Of a stretch of 64,000 bases of DNA, positions 49,010 through 62,100 are shown in pieces (the first letter of the stretch is position 1; every line of letters begins with the position of its first letter). The position numbers and the translations under genes are program-made. This DNA is from Sphagnum magellanicum (taxonomy: Eukaryota > Streptophyta > Sphagnopsida > Sphagnales > Sphagnaceae): contig CM038926.1 of NCBI GenBank assembly GCA_021904315.1, forward strand, positions 4,326,390 through 4,390,389, read 5' to 3'. The notes beneath the pieces were generated by a model. The model did not search any database and was not told where the DNA came from. It was given only the letters and a program-made list of their open reading frames with translations.

Positions 49010-51790
49010 ATTGCTTACATGGATATGTTGTTCATAATGTGTGTTGGTGGTGGGGATGGTGGAGCCACATAAATTTGGCACCCAAGTATGAATATTCCAT
49101 CCCAAGCACCAAAATTTGGTGGTGGCTAAAGGTGTGGCTGGAGTGCACAAAAGATCTTGAAATTCTAAGACCCCCAAGTTGCCATCACTATTTGTAGGTG
49201 GCACATAAATGGTGTAGGTCACCAAGGTCTAGCGTGAAAATACAAAGGTGTTGATAAGTGACAAGGTTGCACAAGTTGCCAAAATCTTTATGACAGATGA
49301 GGCTTGTGTATCACTAGCCAAAAACAATACTTACATACTTTGGTCCACAAGACATTTGGTGGCAAAGGGTGTGTGATGTTTCTTTAGTAGGTATGTGCAT
49401 GAAAAGTTTATGCAACCCGTGTCATGCCTAATGCATTCAATGTTTCTTGTATATGCATACATTGATGTTTGCAAAACATTAACATGAGTTGTTTAATGGC
49501 TTTTATGCATGTAATGAGGTTGGGATTGGAACTTCAATGTTCATGGGTACAATAAGCATAACCATTATAGTGCGGAAGGGTGTGCAACATTGGAGGATAT
49601 GGACTTTTTTTTTGGTCTCTAGTGGATATGATGGTTTAGGATTTGGTGCATGTTAATAAACATGTTTTTTTGCACATATGATATGGGGATGCAACATAAA
49701 AGGATCGAGATGTTTTGTTAGCAATAATAGTAGATGTGATGGTTTACTTCCTAGGTATAAAAAACTAGGGCTATTACATGATAGTAACAATGTTTTTCTT
49801 ATAGAAGGCCTATGTAGATGGACCTCCATATGTGTTAAAACCTTGGGAACAACTTCATTTTTGGCTAGACATTGCCAACTTTGCATAACAACTGGTCTTT
49901 GCCCATTATAAAATATGTAACCACCTTGTTAAAGTCATTTTAGAATATGACACAATACTTCCATAAAACCACCTTAAACCCTACCCATGTACCACCAACA
50001 AAGGCCACCAAGAAATTCACCCATAACCCACCCACAAAAAACAACAAGAACCACCCATAACCCCACTTATGAGCCCACCATAAACTCACTCAAAAAAGTT
50101 AAGAAAGATAAAGCCAAAAATATTTGTCACTAACACACCTTAAGAGGCTAGTGAAAACTTTAAAAGAAACACATGATGTATCATCAAAATTGGTGAGTCC
50201 ATAAAATTGCTTACTAAAACCAAGCCAGGAAGTTGATTCTCAAGGTCAAGTGAAGAATGAAATCATAGGAGACAAAATGTGCAAATGTTTTCTTTGGGGA
50301 AAGATCCTACACTCAAACAAATGACCACATGTTGTTCAGATAATGCTACTAAGAAAGGACTATGTACTAGGTATTAATCAAACATTGTAGTAACAACATT
50401 TTTCATTTGAAGAAAAAACCTAAGATACAAAAAAAAAGTGAACCCCTTGTCTTATTTGTTGATTTGAATGTGCAAACAAACTGCTCCCATTTGAAAACCA
50501 CCCCATATCAATCAAATATCAAAACCAAACTAACATTTGGAAAGAAAATTGCAACCTATAGAAGCTCAAAAAAACTTACACTCCTATACACTATAAAATG
50601 CAAGATGAAATTCCCACAATATCTCATTTTGTAATTAAGCTAGAACAACATCTTATTAGTAACTATCACTAAAAATGGAAATTAAAAAAATATGCATTGG
50701 GGTCAAATCTTGTTGGGACCTTGTGACTAGGCCAATAATGCTAACTTATAACCAAATCTTGAGTGTTGGATTAAAAAATCACATGAACTAGAACTGTTGA
50801 GCCAATGCACAAGAGAATGCTAGTCAAAAATTCATTAAAAGGAAATGACCCCACCAAGGACATGTAAATCACTTGTTCCAACCTAAGGTCAACAAAGGAA
50901 GACTATTAATAGCCAAAACTACAAGGATAATGAGATCCACACCATAAAAGCAAAAGAAATCATGAAGAAAATTTTGTTTCCTTATTTTAATTGAATTTTA
51001 AAATCAGAATATTTGTTAAATTCCTCCTTTTGATTAAAAACTTGGAGAAACATGTAGAAATGGATCAAAAGAAGTTGACCTAAACCACCATTATTATTAA
51101 TAATACAAAACAATAATTTGCAAAGTTCCAAAGGATCCAAAACGATTTTAGTAGCTTTCGAAGGATGACACAAAAATGAGAAGATCAATACCACCATGAA
51201 AGTTGAATCCAAGACAAATGTTGATTAAGTAAAAACAAACCATTGCAAGAGGTGCCACAAGAATATCATGAATTTAGTTTTATAGCAGTCCTTTTTGTAT
51301 GCCCAATTTGAACAACACTAACAATCACCTTGACTCTATGGAAAGGCCAACACTACATTAACACACATATTATTCTACCACTAGGACCTACTTAACATGA
51401 TAGAAGCCCCTCACACATAGTTCTTTTATTTGCAGCAACATGTATTTGATCACATATCAATCAAGAACTCCACCACCTGTACCTTTCTATATTATTCTTG
51501 TTGATGTAGGTTTTGCAAAAGTCCAAGCTCATTATGTCTCAAAAAAAGAGTTGTGTACACATAGATTACACAAAAAACAATACCCTGGAAAAAAATATAC
51601 ACACAATTCACCCAAAACAAAATCAACACCTTCATAAACAACACATGTTTTTCAAATTTTGCCTAGATATGGGATTCACCCACCCATCCAAAGTAGTATC
51701 TTTCACAAATGGTCCATCACGTTGTGCATTTGCATTTGATTTGGGTACATTGAAAAAGACCTGAATCTCTAGACCCACAAAAGTAGATAT
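49010..51790. other. No gene seen
   Basis: AT-rich sequence, A-rich on the plus strand in its right half. The frames present are short and low in complexity. Confidence 0.45.
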
Positions 51791-51797
51791 TCACATA

Positions 51798-53879
51798 CAT
51801 TATGAAAAAAAATGTTTTGCAATTGACCTTGCAATTCAATTTTTAAGTTGCAAAGGACACTTACAACTCATTGTATTTATACTTTGGGAGTGTTAACGGA
51901 CAAGTTGCATGAGTTGCAAAATTACAATTCACCATATATATAATGCAACTCATTACAACTCAATTGCAATTCAATCAAAACAACTCATTTTCAACTACTA
52001 TGCAACTCCATTATAATTGCACCCATGATGTCATGTTGACATCATTGATTGTCATCCATCTATTAAAGTCTAACATGTGGCATTATGAAGATTTTTGGAC
52101 ATAAAAATGATTTTTTTTTGAAAATTGATCTCCATCCTTCATTATGATTGTTAATGATGGTCCAAAATTATGACATGTGGCACAATAAAAAATTACCACA
52201 TGGCATATTAATTATATCATGGAATAATTAATAAATATAAATATCTATTTTCATAGTTAAATAGGTCATACATAACCATAGGTAGATAGGTTGGTAGGTT
52301 TTAAGACCTACATACCTACATATTTACCTAGGACCTACCTATATACCTACTTACATAAGTAGGTAAGAAAGCACAAGACTAAGTGAACAAAAGAATAGCC
52401 ATAAAATTGTTTTTTTATAAATTTTATGTTTTGCCTTTACGTTAAGCTTTTTTGAGCTCAATCCAAAATGGCACTTGTACTTTAATGTGAGAATATGAAA
52501 GAACAAACCTTCTTTATATAGTTTGTAACATGGGATTCAAAAACAAAACATAGTTAAATAGGTCATACATAACCATAGGTAGATAGGTTGGTAGGTTTTA
52601 AGACCTACATACCTACATATTTACCTAGGACCTACCTATATACCTACTTACATAAGTAGGTAAGAAAGCACAAGACTAAGTGAACAAAAGAATAGCCATA
52701 AAATTGTTTTTTTTTAAATTTTATGTTTTGCCTTTACGTTAAGCTTTTTTGAGCTCAATCCAAAATGGCACTTGTACTTTAATGTGAGAATATGAAAGAA
52801 CGAACCTTCTTTATATAGTTTGTAACATGGGATTCAAAAACAAAACATATGAGTTAAATCTTTTAGTTGTTCCTTAGTTGCAAATTAAGTTGCAATTGAG
52901 TTGCAACTATAACACTTAAGCACTCAGGGTAAACTAGATCTAAGGAAAGGGCTCCATTGTTTCTAGTGTCCAAACAAAACTTGAACCCCTCCTATTGGCA
53001 CCTTTGGGGCACTTAAATTTGTTAAAATGGAATAGAATTAAGAAAGTTATGCCCCCCTAAAGTAAAGGAAGTCACAAACTCAAAATTACAAACCACAAAT
53101 GTTACAAAGCATAATTCTTGAACACCTAAGAAAATCTTTATATGTTGCTCTATTGTTATTATAGTTCAAAAATCATTTGTAGAGCTTCAAGTGACACTCC
53201 TATAACACTTTAAATCATTTAAAATGAATAAGAAATAGAAACGTTATGAGGTTTGAAAGTAGGAGGGGTCCAAAGAGGGAAAAAAGAAAAAAATGTGTTA
53301 TTGTAAGTTGGAAAACTTATTTATTTTGTTATTTTTTCATTATTCCTTTTCTTTTGCATTTCAAAGATGATTTATAAAGCTTGAAGTAGCACTCCCATAA
53401 CATTTGAAATCCACTTTAAAATGGAATACATATGATGAAGATATAAATAACTGATGAATATGTATCTTTATTAAGTTATAAGTAGTTATATTATAATCAT
53501 AACATAGTTGAATAGTAGTACTTTAGTAGTGGCGCACTAGTGGCTATACTAATTGTATCAATGGGAACCATAATCGAAAACTAGTTTGCAAGTGTATTCC
53601 ATAATGGGTGGTGGAAATGTGAACATGAGGCATGATCACATGTATGTACATTTTACCTAGTTGCTTTAGTGGCACATTTATAACAATTTAAAAATAGTTG
53701 CCACATGCAATTACAATGCAACTCTTGAAAAAGTCAAACATGGTTGATTACATATGTGTGTATGATGTATATAAATTACTATATAAAAAACCCATTTTTA
53801 ACTCACTTACAACTATAATACAACTAATTGATTTTTTAACGTGGCAATTTATTTATTAATACACCAATTTTTCATAGTG
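51798..53879 (+). mobile_element. Non-autonomous CACTA-like element, 2.1 kb
   Basis: The left end reads CATTATGAAAAA and the right end, inverted, CACTATGAAAAA, so 11 of 12 bases match. The flanks are ata on both sides (51795-51797 and 53880-53882), a 3-bp duplication. TGCAA and GTTGCA motifs cluster near both ends, and acatgtggca/ccacatggca motifs occur inside. It encodes no protein. A 297-bp segment inside it is duplicated in tandem. Shared end sequence and motifs suggest mobilisation by a CACTA transposase, though not necessarily by that of the 24-kb element. Confidence 0.8.
52252..52845 (+). repeat. 297-bp tandem duplication, nearly identical
   Basis: Two copies (52252-52548 and 52549-52845) differ at about two positions by eye. 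Each contains a small self-complementary tract of taggtagg and cctacctac words. Near-identity means the duplication is recent, or that it is an assembly artefact. Confidence 0.9.
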
Positions 53880-54109
53880 ATATATTGTGACATAAGGAGG
53901 TGCCTAGATAACTCTGCCTCCCATGCCATGGATCTTCTTAGTGTCTCCATGCAAAATCTGGGTTATGTAGTTGTAACCTTAAAAATTAAAAATCACAATC
54001 TGCAACAACATTCAACATAAATTTTTTATAGCTCGACAAATTTCCCTAACCACACCATCTTTCCATCCTAAAGCACTAGTATACTCTCACCCCATGCATG
54101 TTAATTTGA

Positions 54110-57100
54110 GCATCTACAAAATGTTCCAATGGATCCGAATGGGATCCAAAAAATGACAATGGGCAGAACAAGCTGATTTGGGTGGCTTGTTTGTTGTTCA
54201 TTGGACAGTTCCATGATTAGACCTGTTGGAGGAGTTTTTGCACACTTTGGAGTCCACAAAGGATGGACAAATTTGAACAATTCTTTATGGCGAAAGAATC
54301 ACCATTGATCAAATGTTAATTGCGAAGCAATTTGGCGTTAGTGCTGAAGGAGTAGTTGATGCAACAAACACACAAGCCAAAGAAGTTGAAGTGGCTTTTA
54401 AGAACATAGTTGGACTAGATGCGTTTGTCAATAAAGAATAGTGGAGCATCCGAATTAAAAAAAAACATCACGCCAAGTTTGCAACAATCCTACAAATTAA
54501 TTATCAACGAGAAAGATTAACATATTTCAGCAATTTTATTGCCATCATTTTGAACTTGGCAAACAAGGGAAAGAAAATCAATTGGTGTTTATTATGTTGA
54601 CACAAATGTTAATAGAATTGACTCGGTGGATTGAGCACTAAAAACAGATTGTAACAAGGTTAGTAGTGCCTAACAAGAAGGCAACAACTTGTTACTCTGG
54701 ACCTGTTATAGAGGTCTATTTATGACATTGGTTTCCTTTGTCAGAGGAGGATATGCATGTTAACTCTCCAAGACGACAACCAATTCAAGAGAGAAAGGAG
54801 AAAAATATTGCTACGAAGCAATTTAAAGAACCTTTTCTCGAGGTTGCGACTAAGGAGTAGTTCATAAGTGAACGACAATCAATGCATTCAGCCAACATAT
54901 CACCACAATTAGTTTGATAATCACAACGAGTGAAGATACAAATTGAATCATCAACACCCAAAGATCAGTTGACTCCATAATTAACCAGCACCACCAAAGA
55001 AGAAACCTTATACTCGTCAACAAATCATGGTTATGGAGGGAGGTGATGAAGACATGGAAGTTGATGTCACTACAATCAAGATGACAAATCATTAAGGACG
55101 GAGAGTGACTAGTTCATAGAAGATCAAAGTGAACCCAATTTTGAACAAGTAACAAATTAGGGACCTTTACCTATTCCAAAAACTTTTGCTCCTACATAAC
55201 ATGCTAACAACCCATTATCAACAGGTACATAACCAGTTCAACTAATTCAACCTAAAATAGTTGAACCAATTCAAACTATACCTATTTATATTTTCCATGA
55301 GACATCAGCAATCTATGTTCAACATGAAAGCTTGAAAAAAGTTACACTTTTCTCTGAACAAGTAGCTCTAATTTCCCGGACATGGCCTTAGATAGTAGAT
55401 AACTTAGTTGATTTGAGATTTAAGTACAATATGTTGAGAACCTCTTAGAGGACACCAACAACTAGTTATAGGCTCGTTGCCTAAAACTGGTTAGTCATAA
55501 ACAAGCCCTATAGAAAAGAGATAATGATTTGGCCATTGTGAAAACCTAGCCCTCAAGTTGCATGCAAAGAACAAACATCTTGTTGCTAAAAGAGCAATCA
55601 AGAAGGTTAAAGCCCTACATTCTGAGTACAATGAATTACCTAGGCTCATTTCCAAAACCTGTAGTGACCTAAAGACCCTCAAATCGATCTTGATTGGTTA
55701 ACAAAAGATTATGGCAAGATGGGGGCCATTAATGTACAATGGGAAAAGACTTTGTTGGAGCTAGAGAATACCTATTTGTAGTAGAGGGAATAGTTGAAGG
55801 AAGTCAACATTGATATGGAGAATTGTACCCATGAACTTCAAGTACAAATTCAAGAATTTAAAGGCGAATTGGAAACACTTCACAAAGTGCTAGATAAAGT
55901 TTTTCAAACCACTTACATGGACAATTGGTTGAAGGAGTTTTAATAATTACTTTTGGACAATGCCTTGCTTAAGGTATAGAACCAAACATTGGCTAATAAA
56001 AACTTGAAGTGGAAGGAATGGTGCAAATTGTGGAAGAGATCATTGAAGAACGAATCCAAGACAATTTGGAGATTGCTCGTGTAGATGAAGAAAAATACTT
56101 GAATGAACTGGTTGCATACCAATTGCATTTTGAAGGTTATAAATATGATTGATTTACTAGCAAATTGGTTGAGGTACTTATTAATGTTTTCCAAAAACTT
56201 TCATCTATGTAAGTAACAACTATAGCTACAAGTTCTCAAAACAAACCTATTGTTACTACTACTGAGGAACCCGAGCCCATTACAGGAGGAGCAAAGCTAG
56301 CCATTGTTTCTTGTACTTTACCTTTGCCCACAAAACTTGTGGAAGTACTTGTTGTGGTTGTTAACACTTAGGTAGAAACTTTGGAAGAACCTCAAAACCA
56401 ATACCATTAATTATACCAAATATTGGAATAGGCATAGAGGTTACTTTGATTAATAATATTACCCATGCTTCTGAAGTTTTAGGATTCCATAGAAATACTA
56501 AAGGACACATCTATTACTAAAAGACCATAATTTCAAATGATTCCTTTGGTTGAACCTATTGGGACCACATGTGAACAACCTATTGATGATCTAGTTGCAA
56601 GTGTTAAACAAGTAGTTCTAGGTGACTGATTTTGACGACAAAATCTTGTTTTCAAGGGGGGGTAATGTTAACCCAATTTTTCAATACATATATAATAACT
56701 AGTTAAACTAACTAATAACCAATGAGGTAATATAACCTAAGGTTATTTTAGTTTTGGTTATCAGGTTTTAAGTTAACTGATTTATTATAAGAATTGATAA
56801 CCAATCTGCTATAGTAATTAGTTGATTAATATAATAGGTTAATTTGAACTTGTGACCAATAACTTGTTATTTTGATTTTGAAGTTTAAACTAGCTAATGA
56901 CTATTTAAGTTGAAACAACACTATGAGTTGGTATAACTATGAGGACTTATAACTAGATCAAAGGATCTTTATTTTGTGACTCTTGGAATTTTTTGAATTT
57001 TGAACCAATTTTTTTGATTTTCTAGTGAAGTCTTTTTTCTTTTTTTTTGGGAATGCAAGCTTGATAATACTTGTTCTTGATGAATAAGCAAGAAACGAAA

Positions 57101-57147
57101 ATGCTTCTTGTGTTTTAATATTTCAAATTTGGATAAAACTGTTGACA
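54110..57147 (+). mobile_element. LTR-retroelement fossil, 3' portion with one LTR
   Basis: A plus-strand coding-like region (about 54.1-56.65 kb) is broken many times and includes a coiled-coil-like stretch. It is followed by a purine tract (caagggggggtaa), then a 482-bp unit beginning TGTTAACCC (56666) and ending GTTGACA (57147). That order matches internal region, polypurine tract and 3' LTR. No 5' LTR or primer-binding site was found, and no reverse transcriptase or integrase motif can be read. It is probably a truncated or non-autonomous element. The number of breaks is high (well over ten), so it is old. Confidence 0.45.
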
Positions 57148-57505
57148 ATTTTAGTACACCATAATTAGAAATTGGAAGAGAATATATGAAACTAAGGGAC
57201 CAAAAACGCCCTTAAGATGCACAGAGTCTTATTTATTAATGCACTATGGTTAGCCTAGGGAAAAAACATTGAAGAACATTTTAAACATTAGATATTTTAC
57301 ACATCCAACAAGTTGAGGTAGCATAATATTAATGTGGATGGGAGGGGGATGAGGGTGGAAAGGGGGAACCATGTGGATTTTGGCACATTTTTAATGTGTT
57401 GCATATGATTTCAATGTTTTATCACCATGTTCCCCAAGTTGTTTCTCCATAACATGCCACAATATATCCCATACCCTTCGCCAAAAAATTTAATCTCATA
57501 GTTCC

Positions 57506-57623
57506 TATAAAGGTAGGCCAAAAGGAAAGGTTGGAATTTTATTATTTTGAGATTATGCAAATATATATTTGCATAATCTCAAAATAATAAAATTCCAACC
57601 TTTCCTTTTGGCCTACCTTTATA
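57506..57623. repeat. Perfect 118-bp palindrome
   Basis: Two 59-base arms are exact reverse complements with no spacer, centred between 57564 and 57565 (gcaaatat|atatttgc). Matching stops sharply on both sides. The transcript of either strand would fold into a perfect hairpin. Confidence 0.97.
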
Positions 57624-57639
57624 TATATATTTGTGATGT

Positions 57640-59165
57640 AGCCTCGAAATTGTACATCATTTCAAAAAGGTAAATTAAAGGTGGGTATACCCATAACCAA
57701 ATTGCATAAAAAGTTACAATATTCATATTTTTGATCAATCAACCTTGAGGTTGTTTATGCATTCAAATGCACTAAAATCATGAACCCATGAATTATACAC
57801 ATGTTCATGAAGCAATGTTGTTGATGCCTATATGACACAATGATGGTCAAAACACTTTAAATACAATGCAATCATTTGATATCAACCAAACAAGAAATAT
57901 AGGGGCTCCATTTAGGAAAAAATACTAAACTTTGGCATACAATAACATGCATGTGGTTTATCCAATAAGATGATCTCCTTACACTACACCCAAAGACATT
58001 ATTGCATTTTTCAACAATATAGGGTAACTAAATGATTTTTAAGATCATTAAGTTGGACCTAACAAAAATGTTAAAGCAAATATACAAAATGTTGACAAGT
58101 TCATCACATGCTCCTTGTCACATGAATTGCAATTACAAGTGGCCTAAATTCAAGATTAGTCTAAGCTCGTGAATCATGCACCTTAATTTCACCCTCTTTA
58201 GGATTTAATTGGCTTTTAAGAGAGAAAATGTTCTTTTGATATACAATGTTAATTAAAATGCTATCATATCCTCCCAATTTCCAATCATCATGTCCTTGGG
58301 AAATTTTTCTAACAACATCAATCACAATTTAGATTTTGGATGATCTAATCCTTTTATATCTCGTAAAAATACATTTTAAGGAAGCACAAGTATAGGAGCC
58401 ATGTATGTTCAATTAAATATATAGATATTGTACTTACAACTCATGTTCAACAAATCTTGTTGAAATAATAGTTTTTTTGAAAAAAGGGTTGGATAAGCCC
58501 AATTTGAATATTTGAACAATAATTTGTAAATACTTTAAAAAATTCATACTTAGAAATTACTACCTTTGAACCTTGTTAGTGAATAAATTTGTCATGTCAC
58601 TTGGGGTAACTTTTTGGTCTATTTTACCACACTTTCACCCTTGTTTATGGTTATGATTGTCAAATCCATTGTGCCAAGAGCCAAACCTTTATCACTTTTT
58701 CCACCTCCAATGTCCAACACTTTGTTTCTAAATTTGTTTTGAACTTGTGAAAGACTGAAAATTTGCAAAGTTTCTTGGAGCCTTTGGGCTATCACTAGGA
58801 GGGAAAAACCTTATGACTACAGAAGTCCTACACAATGAAAAAATATCATTTCATTCCTTGTTATAAAGAAAACAAAAAAATGATACAAGATCACCATGAA
58901 AATACCTACAAATGTATTGACCTGGCTAATCAACAACAATATATAAGAGAAATCATGAAGTCCAACATATAAATGATTAGCTATTCATCAACACCATACA
59001 ATCCACCAAAAAAGTCTCATTTGAGTCCTTCTACTTATCATGACAAAGTTGTGAAAAAGAAATTGCGTTTTTAATGTGTCTTTGCTATAACAAATCATAA
59101 GTCCAAGTGAACATCTAGCATGCACCAAGAAAAGCCATTTTCATAGTATTATTTAGTGATGCTTG
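57640..59165. other. No gene seen
   Basis: AT-rich sequence without supported features. It probably contains the 3' flank of the minus-strand gene that ends at 59171. Confidence 0.45.
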
Positions 59166-59170
59166 TTAAG

Positions 59171-62100
59171 CTATTTAATTTCATAAGGTTCACTAGATGA
59201 AAAGTGTGCATTACCTCTATGGATAAATGAGATGGGCAAAATCAATTCCATTATGTTGTCTCCTTCTAACATTAATGTAATTGCTTCTTTGAAGCCCACC
59301 AACATTTCCTTGCCCATAAGAGTTTCCATTTCTTGCATAACTCCAACTAGATCCCAAGTTCTTCTGCAATATTCTACACATAATTAAATGGCATAGAATT
59401 ATATGGACAAGACCCAACATAATAGATCTAAAGCAAGACCAAATTCATTTTCTCTATTAATTTTTTTTAATGTAACATTTTAACTTGGCATTGTGAGTAC
59501 TTGTTTCCTTGATCTATGGAAAAGGAAGGGAAAATGATCTATAATAGTTAACATAGATTTAGTTGGTCTTGTTGCATGCAAGACTTGTAAAAGATGATGA
59601 TTCATATATATCAATTGTTGACAAGATTAATAAGTTCAAATGGCTAACATTTGAAGAGTTTTGATACCTACACTTACATGGGTGAACTATGCAATATTGA
59701 ACATGTTCTTCTTGTTGTGGTGGAATCAACTTATTGAAGTCCTTACATGCTCCATACTCCACATTGGAGTTTCTCCAACTTGAACCTAAATAATATTTAG
59801 GCTTGCCAACTAAATGCACTTTTTCTTTTTTGTATGGGACTATTGGGATCAACCCTACTTGTTGAAATGCTCTTTTGTTCTTCATGAGAAAAGCAATGGG
59901 AAATTCCTTCCCCTTACTATGAATGGGAGCTTTCCATTTGTACTTCATTTTTCCACTCCTATCCTTGTCGCACATAATCGTGGGAAATGATGTTGTAATG
60001 TTTTTGGCTCCACACAAGCTTCTATTTTGAGGATGTTCATCATCACACCATTTGCTAAATGGAATTGTTTGATTATTGTCATTATTAGAAGTCTCTTTGG
60101 TCAATCCGTGGTTTTGTGTGCAACAAAGGAAATTGACCTTATAACTTATGTATTTATGTTGATTGTTTGAGGGTGATGTTGTGATTCCATTACTTCTATT
60201 TTGCATCCTATAAACTTTGGTTGAAGATTGAACATCATTTTGTGGTGGTGTTTCTAATATCAACATTTTCTTATAAGAGTTTTTGATGCCCATAAATCTT
60301 TGTTTATTGAGCTTTTTGGGAGAAGGTGATTTGGTGCAAGATTCTTGCACGGTACTTCCATGTGCTTGTTCATATTGTTGAAGCCTCCAAGAGATAGTAG
60401 GATGACAAGTTCTTTGGTTTGATTTAACTTGTATTTGTTTCTCCATGTACTCACATGCACCATTTCTTGCATTTGTTGATCTTTTAGCCATAACTTTTGA
60501 CCCTTTTGAGTTAGAAAGGAAGAAATTGTCACCCGTTGATCCCTTCATTCCCCTTGGTGAAAGTGGTTTGCAATCACAATATTGAAGATACTTTTGGCTT
60601 GAAGATTTACAATCTATTGTTGGGAACTTGTCCAAATTTTCAAACCTATCCATCTTTGTTGTTTTTTCAAAAAAATTATTTGATCTCATCTTTGAAGAAA
60701 TCATGAATTCAAGCTTATTTTGATCACTTTGAAAACTTTGTTGTAATTTAGAAACAACATCATCTCGCCTCAAGTGGTCATCATCTTTTACGATCTATCC
60801 ACATAAGAATGAATTTTACAAGTGAACAAGGAATTTGAGCAATCATAATATACGAAAAAACAAATAAAATGAAAGAAAATGGTGTCACGTAAATAACATT
60901 TTTTTAAAATTTGAAATGATAATGGATAGATGGTTGCATGGAGGCTTCATTTATTTAATATTGATGCTAGAATTAAACAAAAGACAAATCCTTACAAGTG
61001 CATCGCTTTTTCAAAGTTTTCAATTCAACATTTGTATGTTTCCCCCAAGCAATATTATCCTTGACTAATTTTGTTAACTTTTGTTCATTTTCTTGGGACA
61101 CTCCAAATCAAAACTTGATTTAGAAGTCAAATAATACCAAAAGAATTTTATCATTTATTACATTGAAGTTTGAATTCATAGTATATAAAAAAAGAGGACC
61201 AACAATATACTTGAATGGAAGAAGACATCTTCAACAATTTGTTAGCCATCTTACGAACAAAATTGTTGAATTTTCTTGGAGTAAGAACTAAATGTTACTT
61301 CACCCCCTAGGAATTGATTTAAAATATCAAAACAAGTAAAAAAATTTAAAAAAAAAATGGGATCCTTTAAAGACAAGGAATACTAGTTTAACTTCTTCAT
61401 TAAACCTTCTTTCTATTCATATGTTGATGGCATTTGCATCTAACTATTTTGATAAGTAGTCCCAATAGTCCCTATGGTAATTCTAGACCATCATCATTTC
61501 AATGGACGTACCATTTTTACTGTTTTCATAGTTTTTTTTTCATAAATTCCGTTTGATGGGCTTTTGTGATTTTCTCCTATCAAGGTGTTTGAATTACTTT
61601 TGCTTGTAGAAATGGAATTGAAAGTATCAATATCCCTGGCTACTTCTTGTAACGTTGAATATAAATATGGTGGGTGAGATTCAACAATTTTTTTTCCTTT
61701 AATCATGGACACATCCTCAATACCCTACAAAAAATTAGGAATATCCACTTCTAACCATCATCTTTTCAAGTGATTGCATAAATTTTACAATCCTTTCTTC
61801 CAATTCCTAGTTAATTGTTGTTACTAACACCTTATTTAGACTTGGAAATTTGATCAATTATACTTTTCACAACGAAAGTTTATAATGTAAATTGTCTTTC
61901 ACTTGCCTTAATAGCACCCTCCATGCTAGACACATCCAATATTTGGTCCTCAAAAAAACCTTCATTATCATGTGTTGATATGAACTTGGTTCCATTTGGT
62001 GACTTCATCTCATGCTTCATACATTCATGTATTTTACAACTTTGATATTCATCACAACCCATGATTTGATCCTTGCATTTATGATCTGAATTCCAATTTT

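Noticed and set aside
49311-49625. Small CACTA-type element (cactagccaaaaac ... ggtctctagtg)
   Set aside because: The flanking triplets differ (tat and gat) and inner sequences do not match beyond a few bases.
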